DNA of 18,156 bases from Caryophanales bacterium UBA1427. GTDB lineage: Bacteria > Bacillota_I > Bacilli_A > ML615J-28 > CAG-313. Positions 7,869 through 15,484 of this stretch are shown here, in pieces. The translations under genes were made by a program, and so were the position numbers. Where the stretch lies: assembly GCA_002329485.1 (NCBI GenBank), contig DCTZ01000030.1:5466-23621 (forward strand), given 5' to 3'. The notes under the pieces are model-generated. The model made no database searches. It worked only from the letters and a program-made list of their open reading frames with translations, and was not told the origin of the DNA. Every line of letters begins with the position of its first letter. Positions within the stretch are counted from its first letter, which is position 1.

Positions 7869-7904
7869 AAAAGGTCTTAATCGGATTGACGATTAAGACC
7901 TTTT
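7869..7904. terminator. Bidirectional intrinsic terminator between convergent operons
   Basis: A perfect 15-base inverted repeat, AAAAGGTCTTAATCG at 7869-7883 and its complement at 7890-7904, flanks a six-base loop. The run of eight A at 7865-7872 becomes a U-tract for leftward transcripts, and TTTT at 7901-7904 serves the rightward pulA transcript. Only 41 bases separate the two stop codons, so one hairpin serves both operons. Confidence 0.92.
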
Positions 7905-7907
7905 GGT

Positions 7908-10361
7908 TTACAGCGAATCCCGCTCGCTGATGACATCGATGATTTTTTGCGACATGATTTTATATAACGGAACGAAGAGGGCAAGGGTGGTTGTTGCGAT
8001 TAGGAAAAGGACGAGGTATAATGGCGACCTCGTGGTCGGCATAAACATCGATAAGTGAACCTGGTTCAATTCATCCATAATACCGGAATTAAAGTACCTG
8101 ATGGCATAAGAACCTAGGAAAAGAGCGAGGATGTAAGCTACCAGACTGATGACAAAGGTTTGGAAAATGTAGATAAACGAAACCCGGAAACCGCTTAAGC
8201 CGATGGAGCGGAAGATACCGATTTCTTTCTTGGAATCGACGATATCGAGCGTCGTGATGGTCCAAAGAATTCCGATACTGAAGACCGCAAACACAAACAA
8301 ACCCGCCTTTGAAATCAAATCGACGAAAGGGTCAATCGTGTAAGCATCGATATCGTTCCGATAAGGCCAAACGTCGAGAATATAGCCGTTTTGATAAGCG
8401 TTATTGAACAATTGGTAAGCCTGTTTGGCATCGGTTGGAAGTTCGGCCAAAAGGTTTTCGCTGTCTTGGACTAGGTAGCGGAATAAATCGCCATAGGACT
8501 GTTTATCCAATTGAATATAAGGACTGTCGGATAAGCCGGAAATCGTAAATTCCCGCTCAAACGGTTCCTTGCCCATGCCTTCCTGGTGGATGGTAAGAAC
8601 CAGTGTTTTATTTCTAATTTGGGTATTCCAAGTTAAATTGGTTTGATCAAAGTTGGTTTTATTGATGGTGACACCGAATAAACTCTCCGCTATCGAATAA
8701 GGCAGAAGTAAAGAGTTTGGTCCTGTCGGATAGCCTCCGATGTAACGCCACCGGTTCCAACTGTCACGCGCCTGAAGAATGTTTTGGTTGACATTGGAGA
8801 ACGAAAAGTTTTTCGGCGCATAAGTGCTTTCGGTATCCTTTATTTTGAGGCTGCCGGTCGAAAGGTAGCGGCTGGAGTCCAAAGTAGAACTCAGCGTCAT
8901 CTTTTCGATTTCGAAGTCGTCTTCCCACAATATTACCGCATTCATCATCATAAATTCGTTTTGGAATGCATAATTTGTTTTATCGAGCGGATTGTATGCA
9001 CCGTCTTGGAACAGATGAAGCCAAGATCGGTGATCGGTTTGGACGATGCCGACAATCCGGTAATTGTCTTGGAACGACAAATTGATCACCCGTCCGATAT
9101 AATCGTAAAGCGTATCGAATCTAGGTAAACGGTCGAAATAGACAAAATGGTCAATTAAGTAATCGGTAACGAGAATTTCTTTCGGTTGTTGCGGAACCCG
9201 ACCAGCAATCAGATTATACTGATTGTGGGTATCGTATTGCACGATAGTATGAATGTAACCCGGATAATAGGTACGGGCGATTTTGTAATTGTCCAAAGCA
9301 ATATCGATGTTGACTGCTTGGTATTTGTGAATGTTTAATCCCGGATTTAATTCTTTCAACGTTTCGTAAGATTTTTTGGGAAGCGGATGGCCTTGGTACT
9401 GTTTATAGAAATCGCCTTTGATAAACTCAGCCGGCAAATTCGCTTTGGCCTGAATATTGGTATACTGATAGCCGTTTTCGACCGCCGTATAAATATTTTG
9501 GCGGAGCTTATCGCCTTTTAGCTCAATTGTAAACGACAGGAATGCTAAACTCAAGGCCGAAATCAATGTCATGACCAAAAAGCGCATCTTTTTCTTGTAA
9601 ATGTTTTTAAGCGATAGTTTAACGGAAGTCCGAAGCGGAACATGGGCTCTTTTTAAGTGGAGCGGTTCGATGTTTTCGCCATTGAATTCCGCCTTGCTGT
9701 CGGCGACAATCGCGCCGTCTTCCATCTGGATGATGCGATCGCCGTAAAGGAAAGCCGATTCCTCGTCGTGGGTGACGATGATAATCAACCGGTCTTCGGC
9801 CAGTTTTTTGAAAAGTTTGAAAATCGTTTCGCTGGTTTCGGAATCAAGGTTTCCCGTCGGCTCGTCCGCAATAATCATCTTCGGATTCTTGATTAAAGCC
9901 CGGGCAATCGCAATCCGTTGGCGCTGTCCGCCCGAAAGTTCGTGGACCTTGCGTTTTTCCAGATTGTCGAGTTCGACTTCCGTCAAAATCTTTTTGACGC
10001 GTTTTTTGATTTCCCGGGGAGGAACTTTTTGCATTTCGAGCGGAAGACTGATGTTTTGAAACAGATTCAAATCTTTTAGGATATTATATTCCTGGAAAAC
10101 AAAACCCAAATAACTGTTTAAATAATCATTGAGTTCCTTTTTGGAAAAAGAATCGATGGTACGGTTTTCAATCCAAATATGACCTTCGTCGGCTTTGTCC
10201 AAACCGCCGAGCAGGTTCAGTAAAGTGCTCTTGCCACAACCCGAGGGGCCGATGATAAAAACCAAACCGCGATTGGGGAAAGTTACATGGAAATTCTTAA
10301 TCGCATGAATTCGTTCGGAACCGGAACGATAATACTTGTTGACATTTTCGAGTCGAATCAT
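7908..10361 (-). CDS. Single-chain ABC transporter, ATPase fused to MacB/FtsX-type permease
   Basis: An 817-residue protein. The N-terminal 230 residues are an ABC ATPase of the LolD/MacB type: Walker A GPSGCGKST (38-46), Q-loop in VFQEYN, signature LSGGQRQR, Walker B MIIADEP and switch H in THDEE, all intact. A first membrane helix (about 260-280) is followed by an extracellular domain of roughly 400 residues and three C-terminal helices carrying the FtsX motif (DSKKEIGIFRSIGLSG). This is the MacB (type VII) topology, known for extracytoplasmic mechanotransmission and not classical lumen transport. AGGAGG lies eight bases before ATG 10361. It is the last gene of the operon, 12 bases behind its paralogue. 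The ATPase halves are clearly similar throughout while the outer domains have diverged, so a heterodimer is likely. The substrate (peptide, lipoprotein or antimicrobial) is unknown. Confidence 0.92.
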   Translation of the reverse strand: MIRLENVNKYYRSGSERIHAIKNFHVTFPNRGLVFIIGPSGCGKSTLLNLLGGLDKADEGHIWIENRTIDSFSKKELNDYLNSYLGFVFQEYNILKDLNLFQNISLPLEMQKVPPREIKKRVKKILTEVELDNLEKRKVHELSGGQRQRIAIARALIKNPKMIIADEPTGNLDSETSETIFKLFKKLAEDRLIIIVTHDEESAFLYGDRIIQMEDGAIVADSKAEFNGENIEPLHLKRAHVPLRTSVKLSLKNIYKKKMRFLVMTLISALSLAFLSFTIELKGDKLRQNIYTAVENGYQYTNIQAKANLPAEFIKGDFYKQYQGHPLPKKSYETLKELNPGLNIHKYQAVNIDIALDNYKIARTYYPGYIHTIVQYDTHNQYNLIAGRVPQQPKEILVTDYLIDHFVYFDRLPRFDTLYDYIGRVINLSFQDNYRIVGIVQTDHRSWLHLFQDGAYNPLDKTNYAFQNEFMMMNAVILWEDDFEIEKMTLSSTLDSSRYLSTGSLKIKDTESTYAPKNFSFSNVNQNILQARDSWNRWRYIGGYPTGPNSLLLPYSIAESLFGVTINKTNFDQTNLTWNTQIRNKTLVLTIHQEGMGKEPFEREFTISGLSDSPYIQLDKQSYGDLFRYLVQDSENLLAELPTDAKQAYQLFNNAYQNGYILDVWPYRNDIDAYTIDPFVDLISKAGLFVFAVFSIGILWTITTLDIVDSKKEIGIFRSIGLSGFRVSFIYIFQTFVISLVAYILALFLGSYAIRYFNSGIMDELNQVHLSMFMPTTRSPLYLVLFLIATTTLALFVPLYKIMSQKIIDVISERDSL

Positions 10362-10373
10362 CGCGGGGTCCTC

Positions 10374-12836
10374 CTAGTTCGTTTTGATAACATCTATCGG
10401 ATGTTTTTTGCTTAAGGATATAAGCGGGAAGATGGTGGCAAGGGTCGGCACCCAAGTGGCGATGCCCAAAATGGTTACAATACCTAGGAATGTCATTTTG
10501 ATAATCTTCAAATCGACCAAAGCGATTTGGGTAAAGCGGTAATCAAGGACATAGAGGAAAACCCAAGTGGTAATAACCGACAAAAGGAAAGAAGCTAAGC
10601 CCATGATTACAACTTGGAAAAAGTAAATCAAAGCAATCTTGAAGCCGCTGAAGCCCAATGACATATAAATCCCGATATCGCGGGTACTGTTTTTGATATT
10701 GATAATGATGAAGTTGAAAATAAACAATACGCTGAAGAGTCCGAACACGAAGAAGAGGCCGACAAAGAACCAAATATTGTCTTTGATAAAATTATCGACC
10801 AAAATTACTTTTTGGAAAGCCTGGTTGTCCAAAATGATATCGTTATCGAGCATCAAGCGATAGAGCTGACTGTTGATTTGGGCGTCTTCGTTGATTATCA
10901 TCGTGATAAAACCGCCTTCGGTAAAGCACAGCCGCAGATAATTCTTAAACCCGTCGGTATCGCTCAATAAAGGCATGTAAATGGCCGGTTCGTCGTAGTC
11001 GATGACTTTGGTTACGACAAACGACATGGCAACCGGAATCCGGCCGTTCGCATTGACGTAAAACGGCGTTTGGACATCGATGTCCAGGAATTTGGTCGGG
11101 TCCTCGAGCGATTGTTGGGCCCGGTATTTGAAATTCGTGTAACTGTATAATTCCTGCAAATCCCCGGTTAAACCCAAAACCTTGCGCAGGAAACCGGTCG
11201 TGACGGCCATTTGTTGAGGCTCGCCTTCGGGCGGTTTGGTCGGGTTGTTTCCGATGGAATCGGTTTTATCGGGATCGGGGGCTTGATCGATCGTGGTAAT
11301 CAGAATCGAATCGTAAACGCCGACCCGGTCGTTAACGCTGTAAACGATTTGATCGGTGATTGTTTTGATATTGTCGGTCGAAACAAGCCGGTTGTAGTTT
11401 TCCGGGGTAATGAAAATCGAATTGTAGAAAATCAGACTGTCGGTGAATGCGACCATTTTGCGCGTGTCGCCCTGGTTTTCGATTTTCTTCAAATCTTCAT
11501 ACTTATCGTAATCGGTTGCTAAAATCCCCTGAATTTCCAAAGGGTATTCGAAATATTCGTAAGTGATGGTTTTACCGAGTAAATCGGTCGGCTCATCCAA
11601 AGAAGCATCATTGAAATAGTTTTGATAAATCAGGTTTTCTGCCAGATAATCGGTAATAATAATCGCATAAGCTTTGGAATAGTTTCCTCTGCCGTTTTTG
11701 ATAAAGGTTGTATATTGTCCTTCGTAAAGATGGATTCTTTGAATTACAGGTGCATAAAAAGGATTCAGTTTTTCGGGATCAGCATTTCGGTCGATCGGGA
11801 TATAGAAATCCATGCCCCTGATTAAGCTCATCTTGGACTTGGGATCGTGAAACATTTCGTAATATTGTGGGTATTCGAAACTAAAAAAGGCCGAATCGAC
11901 TATATTGTTGTTGTTGTAATACTTTTTGTGGAGCGCGACATAATCGTTTCCGTAAGTTTTTTGGTAAATCGCATATTCGCCCGTTGTATCCGCAAGCGAA
12001 AGATTCACCACTACCCCCGCAAACGTGAGCGATAGCGCAAACAAAAGAATCATAAAGATAAAACGGTACTTATTGAGGAGCACGGCTTTTAGAGCCAGAT
12101 TGAAACTCGTTTTGACCGGCGTCGCAACCGGTTTTAAGGCGAGGGGTTGTTCATCGGAGGAAATATCCCCAGTATCGCTGATTACGCGGCCGTCTTTGAT
12201 TTCCAAGATTCGGTCCGCGTATTTGTTGGCCAACTTTTTGTTATGGGTAACGATTATAATCAAGTGGTCTCGGGATAAGTCTTTGAGCAAATCCATGACG
12301 ATTTTGCTGTTGATGCTGTCGAGGTTGCCGGTCGGCTCGTCCGCAATTATCACCCTCGGGTTTTTAATCAAAGCCCGGGCAATTGCCACTCTTTGGCGTT
12401 CGCCGCCCGAGATTTGGTTCATCATGCGTTTTTCCAAACCTGTAAGGCCTACGCGATCGATGATTTTTTGCACCTCGTCGTGATAAGCTTTGGGGTTTTT
12501 GTGCTGCAAATCCAAACTGATGGCGATATTGTCGAAAACATTCAAACCTTTCAAGACATTGAATTCCTGGAAGACAAACCCGACATAGGAATTTCGGTAA
12601 GTATGGAAGTCTTTCGGGGTAAAATCCGTGGTGGAAACGTCGTCAATCAACAAGTCTCCCGAATCATATTGGTCGATTCCCCCAATAATATTTAACAGTG
12701 TGGATTTGCCGGAGCCGCTTTTGCCGACAATAAAATGCATGCCTTGCTGACCGAACGTCAGGTTGATGTCTTTTAAGGCATGGAATTTTTCCGAAGCGGA
12801 ATGGTAGAATTTGTTGATATTGATCAGTCTAATCAT
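10374..12836 (-). CDS. Single-chain ABC transporter, ATPase fused to MacB/FtsX-type permease (paralogue)
   Basis: An 820-residue paralogue of the downstream gene. The ATPase has Walker A GKSGSGKST (38-46), signature ISGGERQR, Walker B VIIADEP and H-loop THNKK, so the nucleotide site looks functional. One helix near 260-280 leads to a large extracellular domain that includes a Pro/Asp-rich, probably flexible stretch (DPDKTDSIGNNPTKPPEGEP), and three C-terminal helices follow with the FtsX-like NSTRDIGIYMSLGFSG. I start at ATG 12836: both paralogues then begin with MIRL, and AGGTGA at 12842-12847 is five bases upstream. A GTG at 12845 would add three residues. The stop is 12 bases from the next ATG. 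By analogy with MacB, two chains form the working unit, so these two genes probably encode the halves of one heterodimer; two homodimers are possible. Confidence 0.92.
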   Translation of the reverse strand: MIRLININKFYHSASEKFHALKDINLTFGQQGMHFIVGKSGSGKSTLLNIIGGIDQYDSGDLLIDDVSTTDFTPKDFHTYRNSYVGFVFQEFNVLKGLNVFDNIAISLDLQHKNPKAYHDEVQKIIDRVGLTGLEKRMMNQISGGERQRVAIARALIKNPRVIIADEPTGNLDSINSKIVMDLLKDLSRDHLIIIVTHNKKLANKYADRILEIKDGRVISDTGDISSDEQPLALKPVATPVKTSFNLALKAVLLNKYRFIFMILLFALSLTFAGVVVNLSLADTTGEYAIYQKTYGNDYVALHKKYYNNNNIVDSAFFSFEYPQYYEMFHDPKSKMSLIRGMDFYIPIDRNADPEKLNPFYAPVIQRIHLYEGQYTTFIKNGRGNYSKAYAIIITDYLAENLIYQNYFNDASLDEPTDLLGKTITYEYFEYPLEIQGILATDYDKYEDLKKIENQGDTRKMVAFTDSLIFYNSIFITPENYNRLVSTDNIKTITDQIVYSVNDRVGVYDSILITTIDQAPDPDKTDSIGNNPTKPPEGEPQQMAVTTGFLRKVLGLTGDLQELYSYTNFKYRAQQSLEDPTKFLDIDVQTPFYVNANGRIPVAMSFVVTKVIDYDEPAIYMPLLSDTDGFKNYLRLCFTEGGFITMIINEDAQINSQLYRLMLDNDIILDNQAFQKVILVDNFIKDNIWFFVGLFFVFGLFSVLFIFNFIIINIKNSTRDIGIYMSLGFSGFKIALIYFFQVVIMGLASFLLSVITTWVFLYVLDYRFTQIALVDLKIIKMTFLGIVTILGIATWVPTLATIFPLISLSKKHPIDVIKTN

Positions 12837-12841
12837 GGCAG

Positions 12842-12847
12842 TCACCT
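12842..12847 (-). promoter_or_regulatory. Ribosome binding site overlapping the lipoprotein stop codon
   Basis: On the minus strand AGGTGA precedes ATG 12836 by five bases and shares the AG of the TAG stop of the lipoprotein gene (12848-12846). The same bases contain the alternative GTG start at 12845. The overlap points to coupled translation of lipoprotein and transporter. Confidence 0.6.
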
Positions 12848-14069
12848 AATAAAAGATATCGAGGTAGAGCGGTTCCAAAAGGAAAGTTCCGTCGGTATCC
12901 ACTAAACCGTATAACTGATTGGCTAATTGGACTTTGGCCAAGGCTTTGTTTTGGTAAAAGCTCGATATTCGGAAATTGGAAATATTGATCGGGTTTTCGT
13001 TCATGACGGTACCGTCCGGTTTGGTTAAATCCATCTGTAGAAAGTACGGTTTATTGTCGTCGTCGAAAAGCAATTTTCCCAGATAATTGGCATTGAGGAC
13101 CCGATGTCCGTTAAGGACAAACGACCCGTCAAAAAAGTCACCTACGGAAAGGAAATAGCCACCGGTTCCGAGGATAAAGGAATTCCAGGTTTTTCCGTAA
13201 GGCAACGTGCCGTCGGTGGTTAAGATATTGTAGTGTTTATAGATAAAATTGCCTTCCGGATAAAGTTCGTAATCGGCCACAAAAGCATAATTTTCGCGAA
13301 AATTTCGGGCATAATCAAACATCAGTGTGGTGTTGTTTTCCCCTTTTAAGGTATTGCCGTTTTGGTCGATAAAGAAGTAACGCAGAGAACTTTCGTCCAG
13401 CCTTCCGGAAACGATGACCCCGTTGGCCACGCGGGCAAAGCCGTTATAAAAGTAATCCGCAAAATGATACTTTTGGTTTCCCACGTAAAGGCCGAAGAAA
13501 TCCATCAGTTGGTAATACATGATGCCGTCAACAAGATTTCCGACAATCGCATAGCCGTTTTTAAAGGACGATGCGTAATCAAAACTTTTGTTCCATAACG
13601 TGAAATCGTCGTTCATGAAAGTCCATTTTCCGGTCGATAAGATTTCGATTGTGAGGAAACCTTCCTGGAAGAAGTGGTGGGCTCTGAGATGGTCGGGAAA
13701 AGTATAGAGGATTTCCCCTTTCGGGTTGATGATATATTGTTGGCCGTTTAATGTGACGATCGCTTTATCCTCTTTCATGAACCCCGCCTCGTCGTATTGG
13801 GGTTTCAACAAGACTTCGCCGGTGTTTTTGATGTAACCGTATTTCATGGCCTGGTTGATTTTTTTACCCACAACCAGGGTTTCGCCGAATTCCGGTACGA
13901 TTTCGTCGTACTCGGAAAGGGAAAAGGTTTCGCCGTCCGGATTCATTAGAGCGGGACCATCGTCGGTGTAAACGACACAAAAGGCACCGTTAAGATATTT
14001 CTTTTGGCAGGCATAGGCTGAAAAAACAAGCAGAAATATAGTCAAAAGGAAACAAATTTTTTTACTCAT
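12846..14069 (-). CDS. WG-repeat lipoprotein
   Basis: A 407-residue protein with a lipoprotein-type signal: basic start, hydrophobic core, then FSAYAC with the lipidated Cys at residue 21. The -3 position is Ala where Leu is usual, so the lipobox is slightly atypical. The mature part holds degenerate WG (KWG-like) repeats: KYGYIKNTGEVLLKPQYDEA near 76-95, GQQYIINPKGEILYTF, GKWTFMNDDFTLWNKSFDYAS and, at the C terminus, LYGLVDTDGTFLLEPLYLDIF. Such repeats form beta-rich folds seen in bacterial surface proteins, mostly of unknown function. It should sit on the outer face of the membrane. It is the first gene of the operon and abuts the first ABC gene, so it is probably an accessory or substrate-binding partner of the transporter. 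GAGG lies six bases before ATG 14069. Confidence 0.85.
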   Translation of the reverse strand: MSKKICFLLTIFLLVFSAYACQKKYLNGAFCVVYTDDGPALMNPDGETFSLSEYDEIVPEFGETLVVGKKINQAMKYGYIKNTGEVLLKPQYDEAGFMKEDKAIVTLNGQQYIINPKGEILYTFPDHLRAHHFFQEGFLTIEILSTGKWTFMNDDFTLWNKSFDYASSFKNGYAIVGNLVDGIMYYQLMDFFGLYVGNQKYHFADYFYNGFARVANGVIVSGRLDESSLRYFFIDQNGNTLKGENNTTLMFDYARNFRENYAFVADYELYPEGNFIYKHYNILTTDGTLPYGKTWNSFILGTGGYFLSVGDFFDGSFVLNGHRVLNANYLGKLLFDDDNKPYFLQMDLTKPDGTVMNENPINISNFRISSFYQNKALAKVQLANQLYGLVDTDGTFLLEPLYLDIFY

Positions 14070-14091
14070 AAACTACCTCAACGTTATATAT

Positions 14092-14120
14092 ATTATACCA
14101 AAAACGGACAATTCTCGCAA
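14092..14120 (-). promoter_or_regulatory. Sigma-A-type promoter of the WG-lipoprotein/ABC operon
   Basis: On the minus strand TTGCGA (14120-14115) and TATAAT (14097-14092) are 17 bases apart, and TGG just before the -10 makes it an extended -10 as well. The expected transcript start near 14085 leaves a leader of only about 15 bases before ATG 14069. The region is shared with the divergent GlmU-like gene, for which I see no comparably good promoter. Confidence 0.8.
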
Positions 14121-14160
14121 CCAAAGAAAAAATAATAATAAAGAGAAAGGACGTGGTTCG

Positions 14161-14892
14161 ATGGAAAAAATCACGGGAGTAATTTTGGCGGGGGGAAAAG
14201 GGACAAGGATGAACGGCTCCAAGCCCAAAGTTTTGATGGAAATCGAGGGAAAGCCGATGATTAAACGGATTGCGGAGTGTTTTGACCCTGCGGATTTTAA
14301 AAAAACAATTGTGGTGGTGGGCGATTTAAAAAGCGAAATCGCCCGGGTTTTAGCTTCAGACATCCGGTTTGCCAGGCAGGCAGAACCCAAGGGGACGCTG
14401 GATGCCTTCAAAAGCGCTCTACCTTTTTTGACGGATGGCGACACCGCTTTAGTCGTTCCGGCCGATATTCCCTTTTTAACCAAAGAAAGATTAACCGAAA
14501 TCATCAAATTCCATTATGAAACCCAAGGAAAAGCGGTCGTAGTCGGGATGAAAGTCGAAAATCCTAAAGGCTACGGTCGCCTGACAATAAGAAATAATCG
14601 CTTATCAATAATTGAAGAAAAAGAAGCAAACTCAACCGAAAAAATGATACCTTACGTCAATACGGGAATTTATGTGTTTCCGATTTCGTTGGTCAAAGAT
14701 TTGGTAAATCAGGTAACCAACCGAAATCAATCCGGCGAATATTATCTGACGGACCTGGTTGCGTTATTGGCCGAAAAGGATCAAATCGTGCCGCTTTATT
14801 ATCCGGAGGATTATACATTGAAAGGGGTTAACGATTTGACATCGCTTAAATCCTTACTCGAAGAGAAGGCCCGCCAGGAAAAAGGCAATTGA
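14161..14892 (+). CDS. Stand-alone GlmU-type sugar-nucleotide nucleotidyltransferase domain
   Basis: A 243-residue protein matching the N-terminal pyrophosphorylase domain of GlmU. It has LAGGKGTRM (9-17) with KPKVL (21-25) for the nucleotide phosphates, EPKGTLDA for uracil/sugar contacts, VPADIP where GlmU usually has a GD.P motif, then GYGRLTI, EEKEA, PYVNTGIYVF and GEYYLTD. The last five fit the UDP-N-acetylglucosamine-forming site. The left-handed beta-helix acetyltransferase half that brings full GlmU to about 455 residues is absent; the gene ends cleanly with TGA. The likely reaction is UTP plus a sugar 1-phosphate giving a UDP-sugar, with N-acetylglucosamine 1-phosphate the best guess; other sugars are possible. 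AAAGGA lies nine bases before ATG 14161. The neighbour downstream is the c-di-AMP receptor gene. Confidence 0.85.
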   Translation: MEKITGVILAGGKGTRMNGSKPKVLMEIEGKPMIKRIAECFDPADFKKTIVVVGDLKSEIARVLASDIRFARQAEPKGTLDAFKSALPFLTDGDTALVVPADIPFLTKERLTEIIKFHYETQGKAVVVGMKVENPKGYGRLTIRNNRLSIIEEKEANSTEKMIPYVNTGIYVFPISLVKDLVNQVTNRNQSGEYYLTDLVALLAEKDQIVPLYYPEDYTLKGVNDLTSLKSLLEEKARQEKGN

Positions 14893-14897
14893 TATGC

Positions 14898-14926
14898 TTT
14901 ACAAAAAGTTCAATGTATGATAAAAT
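14898..14926 (+). promoter_or_regulatory. Promoter of darA
   Basis: TTTACA (14898-14903) and TAAAAT (14921-14926) are separated by 17 bases, with TGA directly before the -10 forming an extended element. It begins six bases after the GlmU-like stop. The transcript would start near 14933, leaving a leader of about 34 bases before ATG 14967, so darA can be expressed separately from the gene upstream. Confidence 0.75.
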
Positions 14927-14966
14927 TACCTTAGCACTGATGAAAAACCAGGCCAAAGGGGGAAAT

Positions 14967-15290
14967 ATGAAGCTGATCATAATTATCGTTGCCAATGAGG
15001 ATGCAACAAAAGTAACCAATGCGCTCCTGAAGGAAAAATTCTTTGTCACGAAACTTGCCACAACCGGAGGGTTGTTAATGAGCGGCAACACGACTTTGTT
15101 GGTGGGAACCAACGAAGAAAATGTTGATCATGCGATTGATATTGTGGGAGGTTACAGTAAAACCCGGAAGAAAGTTGTGCCGAGCACAATCCCGAACGAA
15201 TTTGGAATGTTTTCCTCCTATCCGTTAGAGGTTCAGGTAGGTGGAGCAACCATCTTTGTCATTGACATTGAGAAATTTATCAAATTGTAA
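14967..15290 (+). CDS. darA: Cyclic-di-AMP receptor DarA/PstA
   Basis: A 107-residue PII-like protein. The stretch VTKLATTGGLLMSGNTTLLVG and the late YPLEVQVGGATIFVIDIEKF match the DarA/PstA (YaaQ) family, which forms trimers binding c-di-AMP between subunits. The T-T-G-G and G-N-T-T elements around residues 33-43 belong to the ligand site. Family members bind c-di-AMP in the cytoplasm; their downstream target is not established. I start at ATG 14967, preceded by AAAGGGGG, because the family begins exactly at MKLI. A frame extending back to 14889 would add 26 residues with no family similarity and would run through the promoter. The gene follows a GlmU-like nucleotidyltransferase and is closed by a terminator. 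Confidence 0.93.
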   Translation: MKLIIIIVANEDATKVTNALLKEKFFVTKLATTGGLLMSGNTTLLVGTNEENVDHAIDIVGGYSKTRKKVVPSTIPNEFGMFSSYPLEVQVGGATIFVIDIEKFIKL

Positions 15291-15334
15291 TGTCCTGTTT
15301 TGATAATTCCTTTCCGCCTTTGATCAAGGTCGAC

Positions 15335-15357
15335 AGCCTAATTAAAGGCTTTTCTTT
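15335..15357 (+). terminator. Intrinsic terminator after darA
   Basis: AGCCT (15335-15339) pairs with AGGCT (15346-15350) around AATTAA and is followed by TTTTCTTTT. The stem is short, but position and U-rich tail fit. An upstream CCTT/AAGG hairpin around TGATC (15317-15329) may stack on it. Confidence 0.65.
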
Positions 15358-15408
15358 TGGCTGCAAAAAAAACTTATGCAATGAAAAGAAAAAAAATCGC
15401 AAATATAG

Positions 15409-15414
15409 TATAAT
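15409..15414 (+). promoter_or_regulatory. -10 element for the EF-G-like gene
   Basis: A perfect TATAAT at 15409-15414 lies about 70 bases before the start codon, in an A-rich stretch. No recognisable -35 is present at 16-18 bases upstream, and there is no TGn extension. An A-tract upstream (15365-15397) could act as an UP element. Confidence 0.55.
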
Positions 15415-15429
15415 ATTGAATGATAACGC

Positions 15430-15458
15430 TTGCTTACCGTCGTTTTTGGTGTAAGCAA
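15430..15458 (+). other. Leader hairpin upstream of the EF-G-like gene
   Basis: TTGCTTAC (15430-15437) pairs perfectly with GTAAGCAA (15451-15458) around a 13-base loop. It starts just after the expected transcription start and is followed by AAATGG, not a U-tract, so it is not a terminator. It ends 17 bases before GGAGG (15476-15480). It may stabilise the message or regulate initiation; no known riboswitch was recognised. Confidence 0.5.
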
Positions 15459-15484
15459 AATGGATAGTTTTATTTGGAGGTATT

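Noticed and set aside
14077..14108. Two sequences resembling LytTR half-sites (AACGTTGAG and TCCGTTTTT on the minus strand), 23 bases apart, around the -10 of the WG-lipoprotein operon.
   Set aside because: The second deviates from the consensus, the consensus is loose, and similar sites are not found before the LytTR gene itself, so chance is the simpler explanation.
14085..14160. Promoter for the GlmU-like gene in the divergent gap.
   Set aside because: Several AT-rich -10-like strings exist (for example TATATT at 14089), but none has a matching -35 or TGn extension, so I could not choose one.
14073..14507. Minus-strand reading frame of 144 codons opposite the GlmU-like gene.
   Set aside because: It is antisense to a well-supported gene, its product has no recognisable domain, and it ends right before the divergent lipoprotein gene.
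14889..14966. Upstream extension of the darA reading frame by 26 codons.
   Set aside because: The family starts at MKLI, a ribosome binding site precedes ATG 14967, and the extension runs through the darA promoter.
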